Source: Actinomycetales bacterium
Lineage (GTDB): Bacteria > Actinomycetota > Actinomycetes > Actinomycetales > Microbacteriaceae
Direction: 5' to 3'
Assembly: GCA_015655415.1 (NCBI GenBank)
Contig: JAATFB010000101.1
Coordinates: 1-48,904, forward strand
Length of the DNA stretch: 48,904 nucleotides
Made by a program: the position numbers and the translations under genes. Within the stretch, counting starts at the first letter, position 1. Every line of letters begins with the position of its first letter. The notes beneath the pieces are model-generated. The model did no database searches, was not told the DNA's origin, and saw nothing but the letters and a program-made list of their open reading frames with translations. This document shows, piece by piece, positions 26,912-35,582 of the stretch.

Positions 26912-28462
26912 TCAGAAGGTGATCTCTGTCTGTTTGGCCCATTGCACCGCGGCGGCGCAGGAGTTGACGCCCAGTTTGCGGTAAAGGGTTCGCATTGCGG
27001 AACTGACCGTGTTCGGGCTGATGAAAAGCTCCGCGGCGATCTGCTGGACGGAGAGCCCGCTGGCGAGCAGTCCGAGAATCTGGCGTTCTCGATTGGTGAG
27101 TTTTGGGAGTGCCCGGTCGTGGGCTGTGGTGGGTGCGGTGCCGTAGATGGGCTCGCCCGCTTGCTCTGCAAGTGCGGTGAGCGTTCGCGCGGGGACAACG
27201 GCGTACGCGCTGAACATCCGTTGATACTGGATGATCGTGTTTGCTGCCCGGAACGAGTCAGCTGCGGTCGGGTAGTGGCCGAGCTGATGATGGGAGGCCG
27301 ACGCTACCAATAGGGCGGGTGCCTCCACACGCGGGGCGGCGGTGAGATTCCGAGCCTCCTCGCTGCTGGCGAGCGCGTCGGAGAACCGACCTTCGAAGTA
27401 CGCGAGTGACGCCTCGAGCAGCGGGTCGAGCGCTGTTCCTGTCGGGATCAAAGTGACGTCGTTGCGCAGGCGGGGTCGCATCCGAGCAAGTCGGGCACGT
27501 GCAGCTTTGATGTAGCGGGCGTCGGCGCCGGCCAGCTGTGTCTCCGGGTGCCGTTCGAGGTCGCTTTCAAGACGGGCGTCGACCGAAGACACTCCAGGTC
27601 CTCCGTGGGCAAGCATCGCGGACACCCACAGGGCGGCCGCCCACTGCTCTCCGAGCGGGAGCCCGAGCGCACGGCCCAGCTCTATCTGGGCGGTGGGGTC
27701 CTGCCGATCATTTCTGAGCAGTGCGGAGGTTAGTAACAGGATGACGTCGTAGCGACCGTTGGTAGCCGGTTCCGCCTGGGCTCTGGCTAGCCATAGGTCC
27801 GCTTCGTTGAGGCGACCGCGGTCGGCGTGCACCCAGGCGATGTGGCCGGCGGCCCGCCGTGCGATCACTGGCTGCCCGGTCAGACGGGCGAGATCGTACG
27901 CTTCCTCGTATTCGCCGATGGCGTCGGGGGCGTTGGCTGCATCGAAAGTGCGGCCCCACTGGAAACGCAGGTGCGGAAGCGAGCCCACGAACTCGCCCCG
28001 TTCGGCGGGTTTGATCCTGTCGAGGACGGCTTTGGCCTCCAGAACGGTTCGTCTCCCTTCTTCGACTCTGCCGGCGGTGCGATCGCCGGCGGCTTTACCG
28101 GTGAGGAGGATGAGGGTGTCCAGGTTGGCCGATGCTTCCCGGTCGGGGTTCGGGGTGAGCCGGCCGTCGTGGAAGAACCGACGCGGTTCCCCGTCAATGA
28201 CGACGTGCTGCAGGTAGTTGGCAGCCACGCTCAGGCTAGGCATGTTGACGAACGCCTCACCGGGGAGAGCCTTCAGAGCAGCAAGTAGATGTTTGGGGGC
28301 GGCACTGGCGAACGCATCCCAGTGGCTTTCGATCACGGACTTCGCCGCCTGCCACCCGTCCCGCGCAGCGGTCTCGGCCACTAGGACCGGTAGGTCGAAC
28401 GGCCGTAACCGTGGGTCGACGGTTACCGAATTCGTGTCTTCGGCTTGCTCGTCAAGGGTCAT
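26912..28462 (-). CDS. LuxR-family transcriptional regulator with helical-repeat N-terminus
   Basis: This 516-residue protein ends in a LuxR-type helix-turn-helix (LTNRERQILGLLASGLSVQQ, then a segment with LFISPNTVSSAMRTLYRKLGV, about residues 453-497). The rest is alpha-helical with TPR-like character (ALAYFEGRFSDALASSEEAR, ASHHQLGHYPTAADSFRAA). There is no Walker motif and no receiver domain, so it is neither a MalT/STAND ATPase nor a response regulator; it resembles the C-terminal half of such proteins. It is divergent from the large surface-protein gene across 287 bases and is the obvious candidate to control it. The signal is unknown. Confidence 0.83.
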   Translation of the reverse strand: MTLDEQAEDTNSVTVDPRLRPFDLPVLVAETAARDGWQAAKSVIESHWDAFASAAPKHLLAALKALPGEAFVNMPSLSVAANYLQHVVIDGEPRRFFHDGRLTPNPDREASANLDTLILLTGKAAGDRTAGRVEEGRRTVLEAKAVLDRIKPAERGEFVGSLPHLRFQWGRTFDAANAPDAIGEYEEAYDLARLTGQPVIARRAAGHIAWVHADRGRLNEADLWLARAQAEPATNGRYDVILLLTSALLRNDRQDPTAQIELGRALGLPLGEQWAAALWVSAMLAHGGPGVSSVDARLESDLERHPETQLAGADARYIKAARARLARMRPRLRNDVTLIPTGTALDPLLEASLAYFEGRFSDALASSEEARNLTAAPRVEAPALLVASASHHQLGHYPTAADSFRAANTIIQYQRMFSAYAVVPARTLTALAEQAGEPIYGTAPTTAHDRALPKLTNRERQILGLLASGLSVQQIAAELFISPNTVSSAMRTLYRKLGVNSCAAAVQWAKQTEITF

Positions 28463-28749
28463 CGTTCACTCACTGGAGTTAGCCTGCCAGCCGTGCTGGA
28501 GGTGCCCTTCTCGTTGGGGACCGCGCGCCATTCCAGACCCGGTGTCACCCGATCGAGGGGGGAGAAGAGTGCCGGGATTTCCGTCCACAAGCCCGATTGG
28601 AGTACCCCTTTTGGGGGTGCATACATATGGACTTCCGGGCTCTTTGGGGTGGACTTTCCGGGATGACGTGACATGGGCGTGTCGTGCCCGATTAGGTGAG
28701 AGCTGAACGGGGGCCTGGTGTCTCCTTTGGACATTCGGGGAGGCTCTCT
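28463..28749. promoter_or_regulatory. Divergent LuxR / surface-protein promoter region
   Basis: On the plus strand TTGGAG (28597-28602) is followed by an AT-rich CATACATA (28620-28627), a possible promoter for the surface protein. Between them lies the inverted repeat ACCCC (28604-28608) / GGGGT (28614-28618) with a five-base spacer, a candidate operator. No other gene is visible here. Confidence 0.35.
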
Positions 28750-31700
28750 GTGGGGATACGCGAAACTAACGCCAGGATCGGGCTGGTGCCGCGGTCGCTA
28801 TCGCGACGTATGCGCGCGGTCGCGACCGGTGGCGTTTTGGCGTTGGTCGGATCTCTGCTGGGCGGTACGGTCGCCGTTACAACGCTCGCCGCTCCGGCGA
28901 TGGCGGCCACACCCACTGTGACCTGTACGAGCGACCCGAACATCTTCAACACGGCGTACAACGCCGCGACGGGCGGCTTCCTCCCCGATCTGGCCAAGGA
29001 TGCGAACTGGGAGGTGTCGGGGCGTTATCCGACGAGCGCCACCGTCTCGATGCCCCCCGCGAACGCGACGTGGGTGGCAGCGAACGTCGGCAAGCTCGCC
29101 GGAAACTGGGCGAACAGCCCGTATGGCAACGCGAACTGGATCTCGCAGCAGACCGTCGACAATCCCTCGCAGGGAGGTGTGTCCGGGGATTGGTACTACC
29201 GGTTCCAGTTCAACCTCGATCCGACGGTTGACCCGACTCAGTTCCAGCTCGCGATGAACTTCCTCGCGGACAACGATGTCGCTGAGGTCTTCATCAACGG
29301 GGCAGCGCAGTCGGGAAAGACCACCGGGCTTCCCCAGAGCCCGAACGGGCCGGACACTGGCACTGGGAGCCTCCCGTACTACTACGCTGGACAGTTCGCA
29401 GTCAACGCCTCGCAGACCACGCTGAAGAATGACTGGCACGCCGGTCTGAACACGATCATCGTGCAGATCAAGTCCGGCCCGGACGCCGAGGGCTTCGACG
29501 CGCAGGTCCGACCGAGCGTGCTGTGCCCGATGCCTTCGTACACCGTCAGCAAGGCCGCCTCCCCATCGGTGGCCAAGCCTGGCGACACTCAGACGTACAC
29601 AGTGACGGTTAAGAACACCGGCAACGTCGCCTACACCGCCGCCAGCCCTGTCCGGATCACCGACAACCTCACCGGCGTCCTGGACGACGCCACCTACAAC
29701 GGTGACGCCAAAGTCACCTACACGGGCAGCTCAACCGCACCAGCGCCCACCGTCACGGGTTCGACCCTGTCCTGGGTCGGCCCCCTCGCCGTTGGTGAGA
29801 CAGCCACCATCACCTACTCGGTGAAGGTCAACACGCCAGACAACGGAGACCACACCCTGACCAACTCTGTGGTCCCCGGTACCGGGGGCAGCTGTGATCC
29901 GGGCGGCTCCTGCACGACCAGCACACCCGTGCAGTCGCTGAAGGTCACGAAGACCGCCGACAAGACCGACGTCGTCCCCGGCGACAAGATCACCTACACC
30001 GTCACCGCGCAGAACACCGGCAAGATCGACTACACCGCCGCCGCACCGGCGTCCTTCACCGACGACCTGTCCGCGGTGCTGGATGACGCCACCTACAACA
30101 ACGACGCTACCGGCGGCGCCACCTACACCGCCCCGACCCTGTCCTGGTCGGGTGCTCTCGCTGCTGGCGCGACTGCCACCATCACATACTCCGTGACCGT
30201 CAACGACCCGGTCACCGGCGACACCCGCCTGCAGAACACGGTCGTCACCCCGCCTGGTATCGGTGGTGACTGTGAGCTGGACTCCGGCAACCCGGCCTGT
30301 ACGGTCATCCTCCCCACCCAGTCGTACATCGTAAAAAAGGTCGCCTCCGAGACCGAGGTCACCGAGGGCGGCACGGTCACCTACACGGTCACCGTGACCA
30401 ACAACGGTGCGCAGGACTACACCGCTGCAGCCCCGGCGTCCTTCACCGACGACCTGTCCCGGGTCCTCGACGACGCAACCATCACCTCGGGCCCGGATAA
30501 CGGTGCAACGATCACCGGCAACACACTCACCTGGTCCGGCCCGCTCACCGCTGGCCAGACCATCGCGATCACCTACACCGTGACCGTGAACACTCCCGAC
30601 ACCGGGGACAAGGTCATGACCAACACGGTCCGCCCCCGGACCCCGGGTGGCGCTTGTGACCCGGCCGGCGACTGCACGACGACCACGGACATCGGATCGT
30701 TCAGCGTGTCCAAGTCGTCCTCACCGCAGGGCGAGGTGCATCCCGGTGGCACCGTCACCTACACGGTGACCGTGACGAACACCGGAACGACGAATTTCAC
30801 TGCTGCGAACCCGGCTTCGTTTACCGACGACCTGAGCGCGGTGCTGGATGACGCCACATACAACAACGACGCGCCGAGTGGTGTCACCTACGCCGCACCG
30901 ATCCTGTCGTGGCGGGGTGCACTGGTTGTCGGCGCCACACGCAAGATCACTTATACGGTGACGGTGAACGACCCGGACGCCGGTAACCACAAGCTGGACA
31001 ACGGCGTGGTTCCCGGTACCGGCGGTTCGTGCGTGACGGGGGAGTGCACCACGAGCAGCCCGGTGCAGTCGTACACGGTCGCGAAGGCGTCCTCTGCGGC
31101 CGCCGGCCCGGTGCACCCGGGTGACACCGTCACCTACACCGTGACCGTGACCAACACGGGCGCGGCGGACTACACCGCGGCAGCCCCGGCGAAGGTGATC
31201 GATGACCTCTCCAAGGTCCTCGATGACGCCACCTACGTCGCCGGGTCCGCCACGAACGGCGCCGTCGTCAGCGGCAACACGCTGACGTGGTCCGGTCCGC
31301 TCGCCGTGGGCGCGGTGCAGACGATCGCCTACCAGGTACTCGCCGGGCCTCCCGGCACCGGTGACGGCACCCTGGCGAACACGGTGACCGGGGATTCGGA
31401 CAGCGGTGGCGGATGCGAGCCGACCGGCAGCTGCACCACCACCAACCCGTTGCAGGCCCTCCGGGTGACCAAGACCGCCGACAAGACGGACGTGGTCCCC
31501 GGCGACAAGGTGACGTTCACGATCACCCTGGAGAACACGGGTCAGGTCGACTACACCGCCGCGGCACCGGCGTCCTTCACCGACGACCTGTCGGCGGTGC
31601 TGGATGACGCGACCTACAACAACGACGCCACGGGCGGTGCCACCTATGCGGCTCCGGTGCTGTCGTGGTCGGGTGCCCTGGATGCCGGTGCCACGACAAC

Positions 31701-32724
31701 CGTCACGTACTCGGTGACGGTCAACGACCCGATCACAGGCGACTCGCGGCTGACGAACACCGTGGTCACTCCGCCCGGTGGGGACTGCCCGACCGGCAAC
31801 GACAACGCCGCATGCACCGTGACCATCCCCTCGGGGTCCTACACGGTGACCAAGGAAGCCTCGAAGGCGACCGTCACTCCCGGTGGCACGATCACTTACA
31901 CGGTGACCGTGAAGAACACGGGCAAGGTCGACTACACCGCAGCCAAGCCGGCTTCGTTCCGTGACGACCTGACCAATGTGCTCGACGACGCCGTCTACAA
32001 CGGCGACGCCAGCGGCGGCGCGACGGCCATCGGTAACACGCTGAACTGGTCGGGCCCGCTCGCAGCGGGTCAGACGGTGAAGGTGACGTACTCGGTCACG
32101 GTGAACAAGCCGGACACCGGGAACTTCCACCTGGCCAATGCCGTCACCCCGAACGCCCCCGGCGGCTCGTGCGACACGCACGGCAGTTGCCTGACGGACA
32201 CCCCGGTGGCGTCCTACACGGTGAACAAGACCGTCTCCACCACGAAGGCGGTCAAGCCCGGAAGTGTGGTCAGCTACGCGATCACGGTGACCAACACGGG
32301 TCGGTCCGCGTACACGGTGGCCTCCCCGGCATCGTTCAAGGACGACATGAGCGACGTGCTCGATGACGCCACCTACAACAACGACGCTACCCACGGGGCG
32401 ACCCTCAGCGGGAACACCCTGAGCTGGGCCGGGCCGCTGGGAGTCGGGGACACGATCAAGGTGACCTACTCCGTCACGGTCGACAACCCGGCCAACGGCA
32501 ACCGTCGCCTGGTGAACACCGTCGACCCGGCCGTCGACGGTGGCAGCTGCGACCCGTCCGGCAACTGCGACACGAACACGGCGGTCGACCCGCCAGCGCC
32601 GGGGACCGGACTGGCGTTCACCGGTAGCGACACCGTCGCCCCCGGGATCCTTGCCCTGATCTTGGTAGGTGCCGGAGCCGGAGCCGTCTTCATGGCGATC
32701 CGTCGACGCCGCACGGCAGAGTAA
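28750..32724 (+). CDS. Secreted cell-wall protein with eight DUF11-like repeats and LAFTG sorting signal
   Basis: GGGGAGG at 28737-28743 is six bases before GTG 28750, giving 1,324 residues. A long signal peptide ends near PAMAA (about residue 53). Residues 54-263 form a separate N-terminal domain (NANWISQQTVDN, WYYRFQFNLDP), possibly a beta-sandwich. Eight repeats of about 125-133 residues begin at about residues 264, 397, 526, 651, 775, 904, 1031 and 1156, each with a V-x-K start, TYTVTVxNTG, DDLSxVLDDATYNNDA and VTVNxPxTG. These are DUF11/DUF7927-like Ig-type modules. LAFTG at 1288-1292, a hydrophobic segment and RRRRTAE form a sortase sorting signal (LAxTG, class E type). It is likely a wall-anchored adhesin or stalk; the ligand is unknown. 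Confidence 0.85.
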   Translation: MGIRETNARIGLVPRSLSRRMRAVATGGVLALVGSLLGGTVAVTTLAAPAMAATPTVTCTSDPNIFNTAYNAATGGFLPDLAKDANWEVSGRYPTSATVSMPPANATWVAANVGKLAGNWANSPYGNANWISQQTVDNPSQGGVSGDWYYRFQFNLDPTVDPTQFQLAMNFLADNDVAEVFINGAAQSGKTTGLPQSPNGPDTGTGSLPYYYAGQFAVNASQTTLKNDWHAGLNTIIVQIKSGPDAEGFDAQVRPSVLCPMPSYTVSKAASPSVAKPGDTQTYTVTVKNTGNVAYTAASPVRITDNLTGVLDDATYNGDAKVTYTGSSTAPAPTVTGSTLSWVGPLAVGETATITYSVKVNTPDNGDHTLTNSVVPGTGGSCDPGGSCTTSTPVQSLKVTKTADKTDVVPGDKITYTVTAQNTGKIDYTAAAPASFTDDLSAVLDDATYNNDATGGATYTAPTLSWSGALAAGATATITYSVTVNDPVTGDTRLQNTVVTPPGIGGDCELDSGNPACTVILPTQSYIVKKVASETEVTEGGTVTYTVTVTNNGAQDYTAAAPASFTDDLSRVLDDATITSGPDNGATITGNTLTWSGPLTAGQTIAITYTVTVNTPDTGDKVMTNTVRPRTPGGACDPAGDCTTTTDIGSFSVSKSSSPQGEVHPGGTVTYTVTVTNTGTTNFTAANPASFTDDLSAVLDDATYNNDAPSGVTYAAPILSWRGALVVGATRKITYTVTVNDPDAGNHKLDNGVVPGTGGSCVTGECTTSSPVQSYTVAKASSAAAGPVHPGDTVTYTVTVTNTGAADYTAAAPAKVIDDLSKVLDDATYVAGSATNGAVVSGNTLTWSGPLAVGAVQTIAYQVLAGPPGTGDGTLANTVTGDSDSGGGCEPTGSCTTTNPLQALRVTKTADKTDVVPGDKVTFTITLENTGQVDYTAAAPASFTDDLSAVLDDATYNNDATGGATYAAPVLSWSGALDAGATTTVTYSVTVNDPITGDSRLTNTVVTPPGGDCPTGNDNAACTVTIPSGSYTVTKEASKATVTPGGTITYTVTVKNTGKVDYTAAKPASFRDDLTNVLDDAVYNGDASGGATAIGNTLNWSGPLAAGQTVKVTYSVTVNKPDTGNFHLANAVTPNAPGGSCDTHGSCLTDTPVASYTVNKTVSTTKAVKPGSVVSYAITVTNTGRSAYTVASPASFKDDMSDVLDDATYNNDATHGATLSGNTLSWAGPLGVGDTIKVTYSVTVDNPANGNRRLVNTVDPAVDGGSCDPSGNCDTNTAVDPPAPGTGLAFTGSDTVAPGILALILVGAGAGAVFMAIRRRRTAE
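29539..32600 (+). repeat. Eight tandem coding repeats of about 375-400 bases
   Basis: Unit starts are near 29539, 29938, 30325, 30700, 31072, 31459, 31840 and 32215. Units 2 and 6 are the most similar (both begin with VTKTADKTDVVPGDK and share VVTPPG followed by GGDC or GDC), four units apart. This suggests an ancestral four-module block that was duplicated. Confidence 0.8.
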
Positions 32725-32740
32725 CCGGATCGCACGGAGA

Positions 32741-32772
32741 GGTGGGCCGGCGGAGCATTCCGCTGGCCCACC
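32741..32772 (+). terminator. Strong hairpin after the surface-protein gene
   Basis: GGTGGGCCGGCGGA (32741-32754) pairs with TCCGCTGGCCCACC (32759-32772), 14 pairs with one G-U, around a four-base GCAT loop. It starts 16 bases after the stop codon. There is no T-run. Confidence 0.75.
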
Positions 32773-33301
32773 GATCTGTCAGCGGAGAGGTCGATGAGCA
32801 CGACATTCCAACCCGGCACGCCATCCACCGGCACCTGGACGACCCGGCGCAGCATGCTCGGCGCAGAACTTCGTCACGCCCCTCGGCGCGTCATCGGGCC
32901 GCTGCGAGATCGCGAGATGGACACGGGATCGACGGGTGCATTCGGCTCACACCTTCATACGAGCGGTAGAAGTGTCACCACGAAGAACCCCCGAAACGTC
33001 ACCGATGTCTTGATGAAGAACTTTCACCGATCTCCTGAGAGACAACGCTCCAAAAGGAACGGACGCAACCACTCAGGGCGAATCACCCGACGGGCTCGAC
33101 CGGGGGCGGGCGGGTTTCGAAGCTCAACCCGCGGTACAGGGGCTCGACCCGCGGTGGAGCGGTGGCCGATCGGCCGCGGATCCGGTAAGCTATCGGGGTT
33201 GTCCGCACGCGGGCGTCGCTCGACTGCGCGGACGACGATGCACACACCCTCCTGCTGCAGAAAGCCTGCAGCCGTTCAAGTCCAGAGGAGGTGGGTCAGT
33301 C
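32773..33301. other. Non-coding or degraded interval upstream of rpsF
   Basis: No convincing gene is seen. An open frame from ATG 32794 has a plausible GGAGAGG before it, but low-complexity R/S/T-rich sequence runs on over the rpsF start. TCACCGAT is followed by TCTTGA and TCTCCTGA in two near-copies at 32999-33013 and 33024-33038, resembling insertion-sequence ends. A degenerate REP-like copy lies at 33112-33130. TAAGCT at 33186-33191 may be the -10 of the rpsF operon. Confidence 0.5.
33112..33130. repeat. REP-like repeat, right copy (shortened)
   Basis: GGGTTTCGAAGCTCAACCC is the reverse complement of the 26456-26474 repeat with two internal bases lost. Two further CTCGACCCGCGG-like half-copies follow directly. 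Confidence 0.5.
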
Positions 33302-33694
33302 ATGCATCAGTACGAGTTGATGGTCATCCTCGATCCCGAGATCGATGAGCGCACCGTCGCCCCCAGCCTCGACAAGTTCCTCAACGTCATCCGCAACGAC
33401 GGGGGTTCGATCGACAAGGTCGACATCTGGGGCAAGCGACGCCTGGCGTACGAGATCAACAAGAAGTCCGAAGGCATCTACGCGGTCGTGGACTTCACCG
33501 CGAACTCCGACGCCACTCAGGAGCTCGACCGCCAGCTGAAGCTCTCGGAGGCCGTCATGCGCACCAAGGTGCTGCGCGCCGAGGAGGCCATCGCCCAGGT
33601 GGCCGCGGCGCACAAGCGCGCGGACGAGAAGGCGGCTCGCAAGCGCCGCCCCGAGTCCGTCGAGGCGGCCGCGACCACGAAGCCGAGCGCATAG
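33302..33694 (+). CDS. rpsF: Small-subunit ribosomal protein bS6
   Basis: bS6 of the 30S subunit, 130 residues, binds 16S rRNA next to bS18. The N-terminus [18 protein letters not shown] and the segment [21 protein letters not shown] are diagnostic. A strong GAGGAGG lies before ATG 33302. The C-terminal 35 residues ([18 protein letters not shown]...) are a charged extension seen in other actinobacteria. It is the first gene of the rpsF-ssb-rpsR-rplI operon. Confidence 0.96.
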   Translation: MHQYELMVILDPEIDERTVAPSLDKFLNVIRNDGGSIDKVDIWGKRRLAYEINKKSEGIYAVVDFTANSDATQELDRQLKLSEAVMRTKVLRAEEAIAQVAAAHKRADEKAARKRRPESVEAAATTKPSA

Positions 33695-33698
33695 TCCG

Positions 33699-34190
33699 AT
33701 GGCCGGCGAGACGATCATCACCGTGGTGGGCAACCTCACCGCCGACCCGGAGCTGCGCTACACGCAGAACGGGCTGGCCGTGGCGAACTTCACCATCGCC
33801 TCCACCCCGCGCACCTTCGATCGTGCCTCGGGCGAGTGGAAGGACGGCGAGGCCCTCTTCCTGCGTGCGAGCGTCTGGCGCGACTTCGCCGAGCACGTGG
33901 CGGGCTCGCTGACCAAGGGCTCGCGGGTCATCGCCACGGGTCGTCTCAAGCAGCGCTCGTACGAGACGAAGGAGGGCGAGCGGCGCACCTCGATCGAGCT
34001 CGAGATCGACGAGATCGGCCCGTCGCTGCGTTACGCCACCGCGTCCGTGACGCGTGCCCAGTCGTCGGGAGGCGGCCGCGTCGGCGGAGCGCCGAGCGAC
34101 GACCAGTGGGCGCCGTCGACGCCGGCATCGGACCCGAGCGCAGACGTGTGGAACACGCCTGGCAGCTTCAACGACGAGACGCCGTTCTAG
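33699..34190 (+). CDS. ssb: Single-stranded DNA-binding protein
   Basis: This 163-residue SSB protects single-stranded DNA in replication and repair. The OB fold is seen in [31 protein letters not shown] and [19 protein letters not shown]-rich linker leads to the acidic tip NDETPF, the protein-interaction tail. It lies four bases after rpsF. Its position between rpsF and rpsR is usual. Confidence 0.96.
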   Translation: MAGETIITVVGNLTADPELRYTQNGLAVANFTIASTPRTFDRASGEWKDGEALFLRASVWRDFAEHVAGSLTKGSRVIATGRLKQRSYETKEGERRTSIELEIDEIGPSLRYATASVTRAQSSGGGRVGGAPSDDQWAPSTPASDPSADVWNTPGSFNDETPF

Positions 34191-34293
34191 GGGCCGTCAG
34201 CCGCTGGCGACGCGGTCGTCTCGTCACAACCACCACATACCGCTTTCGCGGACGCCGGAGACGACGGCATCCGCATCATCCGAAGGAACAACC

Positions 34294-34557
34294 ATGGCTG
34301 GAAAGTCGAGCGGCGACCGCCGCAAGCCGATCCGCAAGGGCAAGGACGGCAAGAACGCCGCTCCGGCGAAGACCGTCCGCGTGGGCGTCATCGATTACAA
34401 GGATGTCGCCACCTTGCGAAAGTTCATCTCCGAGCGCGGCAAGATCCGCGCCCGCCGCATCACCGGGGTCTCCGTGCAGGAGCAGCGCCTCATCGCGAAG
34501 GCGGTCAAGAACGCCCGCGAGATGGCTCTGCTTCCGTACTCGGGCTCGGGCCGTTAG
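34294..34557 (+). CDS. rpsR: Small-subunit ribosomal protein bS18, cysteine-free form
   Basis: bS18 of the 30S subunit, 87 residues, forms a pair with bS6. [20 protein letters not shown] then [20 protein letters not shown] are typical. The zinc-type cysteines of the CVFC motif and of GNCVQ, seen in mycobacterial S18-1, are absent (TVRVGV and GVSVQ instead), so this is a C-minus form even though it lies in the main rpsF operon. The start is ATG 34294 with GAAGGA upstream; rplI follows after nine bases. Confidence 0.95.
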   Translation: MAGKSSGDRRKPIRKGKDGKNAAPAKTVRVGVIDYKDVATLRKFISERGKIRARRITGVSVQEQRLIAKAVKNAREMALLPYSGSGR

Positions 34558-34566
34558 GAGTCGCTC

Positions 34567-35019
34567 ATGTCGAAACTGATTCTGACGCACGAGGTCTCCG
34601 GTCTCGGCTCGGCGGGTGACATCGTCGAGGTCAAGAACGGCTACGCCCGCAACTATCTGATCCCGCAGGGCTTCGCGATCGCGTGGACCCGGGGAGGACA
34701 GAAGCAGGTCGAGCAGATCAAGGCGGCACGCACCGCGCGCGAGCACGCCACGATCGAGGAGGCCCAGGACCTCAAGCTCAAGCTCGAGGCCACGACCGTG
34801 AAGCTCGCGGTGAAGGCCGGGGCCGAGGGCCGTCTGTTCGGCTCCGTGAAGACGGCCGACATCGCCGAGGCCGTCGAGGCCGCAGGCATCGGCGCCGTCG
34901 ACAAGCGCAAGATCGAGCTGTCGGCTCCGATCAAGACGGTCGGCGTGCACGAGGCGACGGTGAAGCTGCGTGACGACATCAACGCCACGATCACCCTTCA
35001 GGTGGTTCCTGCGAAGTAG
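34567..35019 (+). CDS. rplI: Large-subunit ribosomal protein bL9
   Basis: bL9 of the 50S subunit, 150 residues. The N-domain [20 protein letters not shown] is the signature that contacts 23S rRNA; the long helix and C-domain ([20 protein letters not shown]) follow. It is the last gene of the rpsF-ssb-rpsR-rplI operon and is followed 15 bases later by a strong terminator. Confidence 0.97.
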   Translation: MSKLILTHEVSGLGSAGDIVEVKNGYARNYLIPQGFAIAWTRGGQKQVEQIKAARTAREHATIEEAQDLKLKLEATTVKLAVKAGAEGRLFGSVKTADIAEAVEAAGIGAVDKRKIELSAPIKTVGVHEATVKLRDDINATITLQVVPAK

Positions 35020-35034
35020 TCCGAGCCGCCTGAC

Positions 35035-35068
35035 GACGGGCCGCATCCCCTCGCGGATGCGGCCCGTC
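35035..35068 (+). terminator. Terminator of the rpsF operon
   Basis: GACGGGCCGCATCC (35035-35048) and GGATGCGGCCCGTC (35055-35068) form a perfect 14-base stem with a six-base loop, followed by TCGCATTT. It begins 15 bases after the rplI stop. Confidence 0.85.
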
Positions 35069-35146
35069 TCGCATTTCCGCCACGCCCTCGCCGGTGCGCG
35101 TCGGCGCACCGCCGGGACTAACACCTCACGGCCTTCCGCGCAACCT

Positions 35147-35344
35147 TTGTCCACATGTTCGCGAGGTCGTGGCGCGGTGTCGACACATCATCCCGACTAC
35201 ATTTCACGCACAGGGGTGGAACAACTTTTCGGCCGGTCAGAGCGTGTTTCGCTCACGAAATTCTTCCGTTGTCCCCAGATCCGCTCACACCTTCTGCACA
35301 CGCCCTCCGGCGTTTCGCCCAGATTCCCCACATGGTTATCCACA
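35147..35344. promoter_or_regulatory. Cluster of DnaA-box-like sites upstream of dnaB
   Basis: Within 200 bases are TTGTCCACA (35147-35155), TTGTCCCCA (35269-35277) and a perfect TTATCCACA (35336-35344), all on the plus strand. A weaker TTCCCCACA lies at 35324-35332. They lie between the rpsF terminator and the dnaB start, in the leader that must hold the dnaB promoter. Confidence 0.6.
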
Positions 35345-35582
35345 GGTCGAGTTGTGCGGGCGCATCCCGCGTCCCTAGGGTGATTCAGCGCGGCACGCGA
35401 TGGCGACATCGACGGCCGACCACGGCGTTTGTCGGGGGTCGCTGAGACCGTGGGAGAGCGCCGGTCGAGCACCTCGTCACGCTGTGCCCGAGGGCACGAG
35501 ATGTGGCCGGGGAGGCTCGCGCGCAGCGCACGAGGGAGCATCATCGCCGGCGAGGGTCGGCGACGGGAAACAGGAGGTCTGG

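Noticed and set aside
30721-32394. Long minus-strand open frame within the repeat protein
   Set aside because: It is antisense to a clear secreted protein and repeats only because the sense strand repeats.
32794-33348. Open frame of 184 codons before rpsF
   Set aside because: It is low-complexity, has no recognisable domain, and overlaps the rpsF start; a plausible ribosome site alone is not enough.
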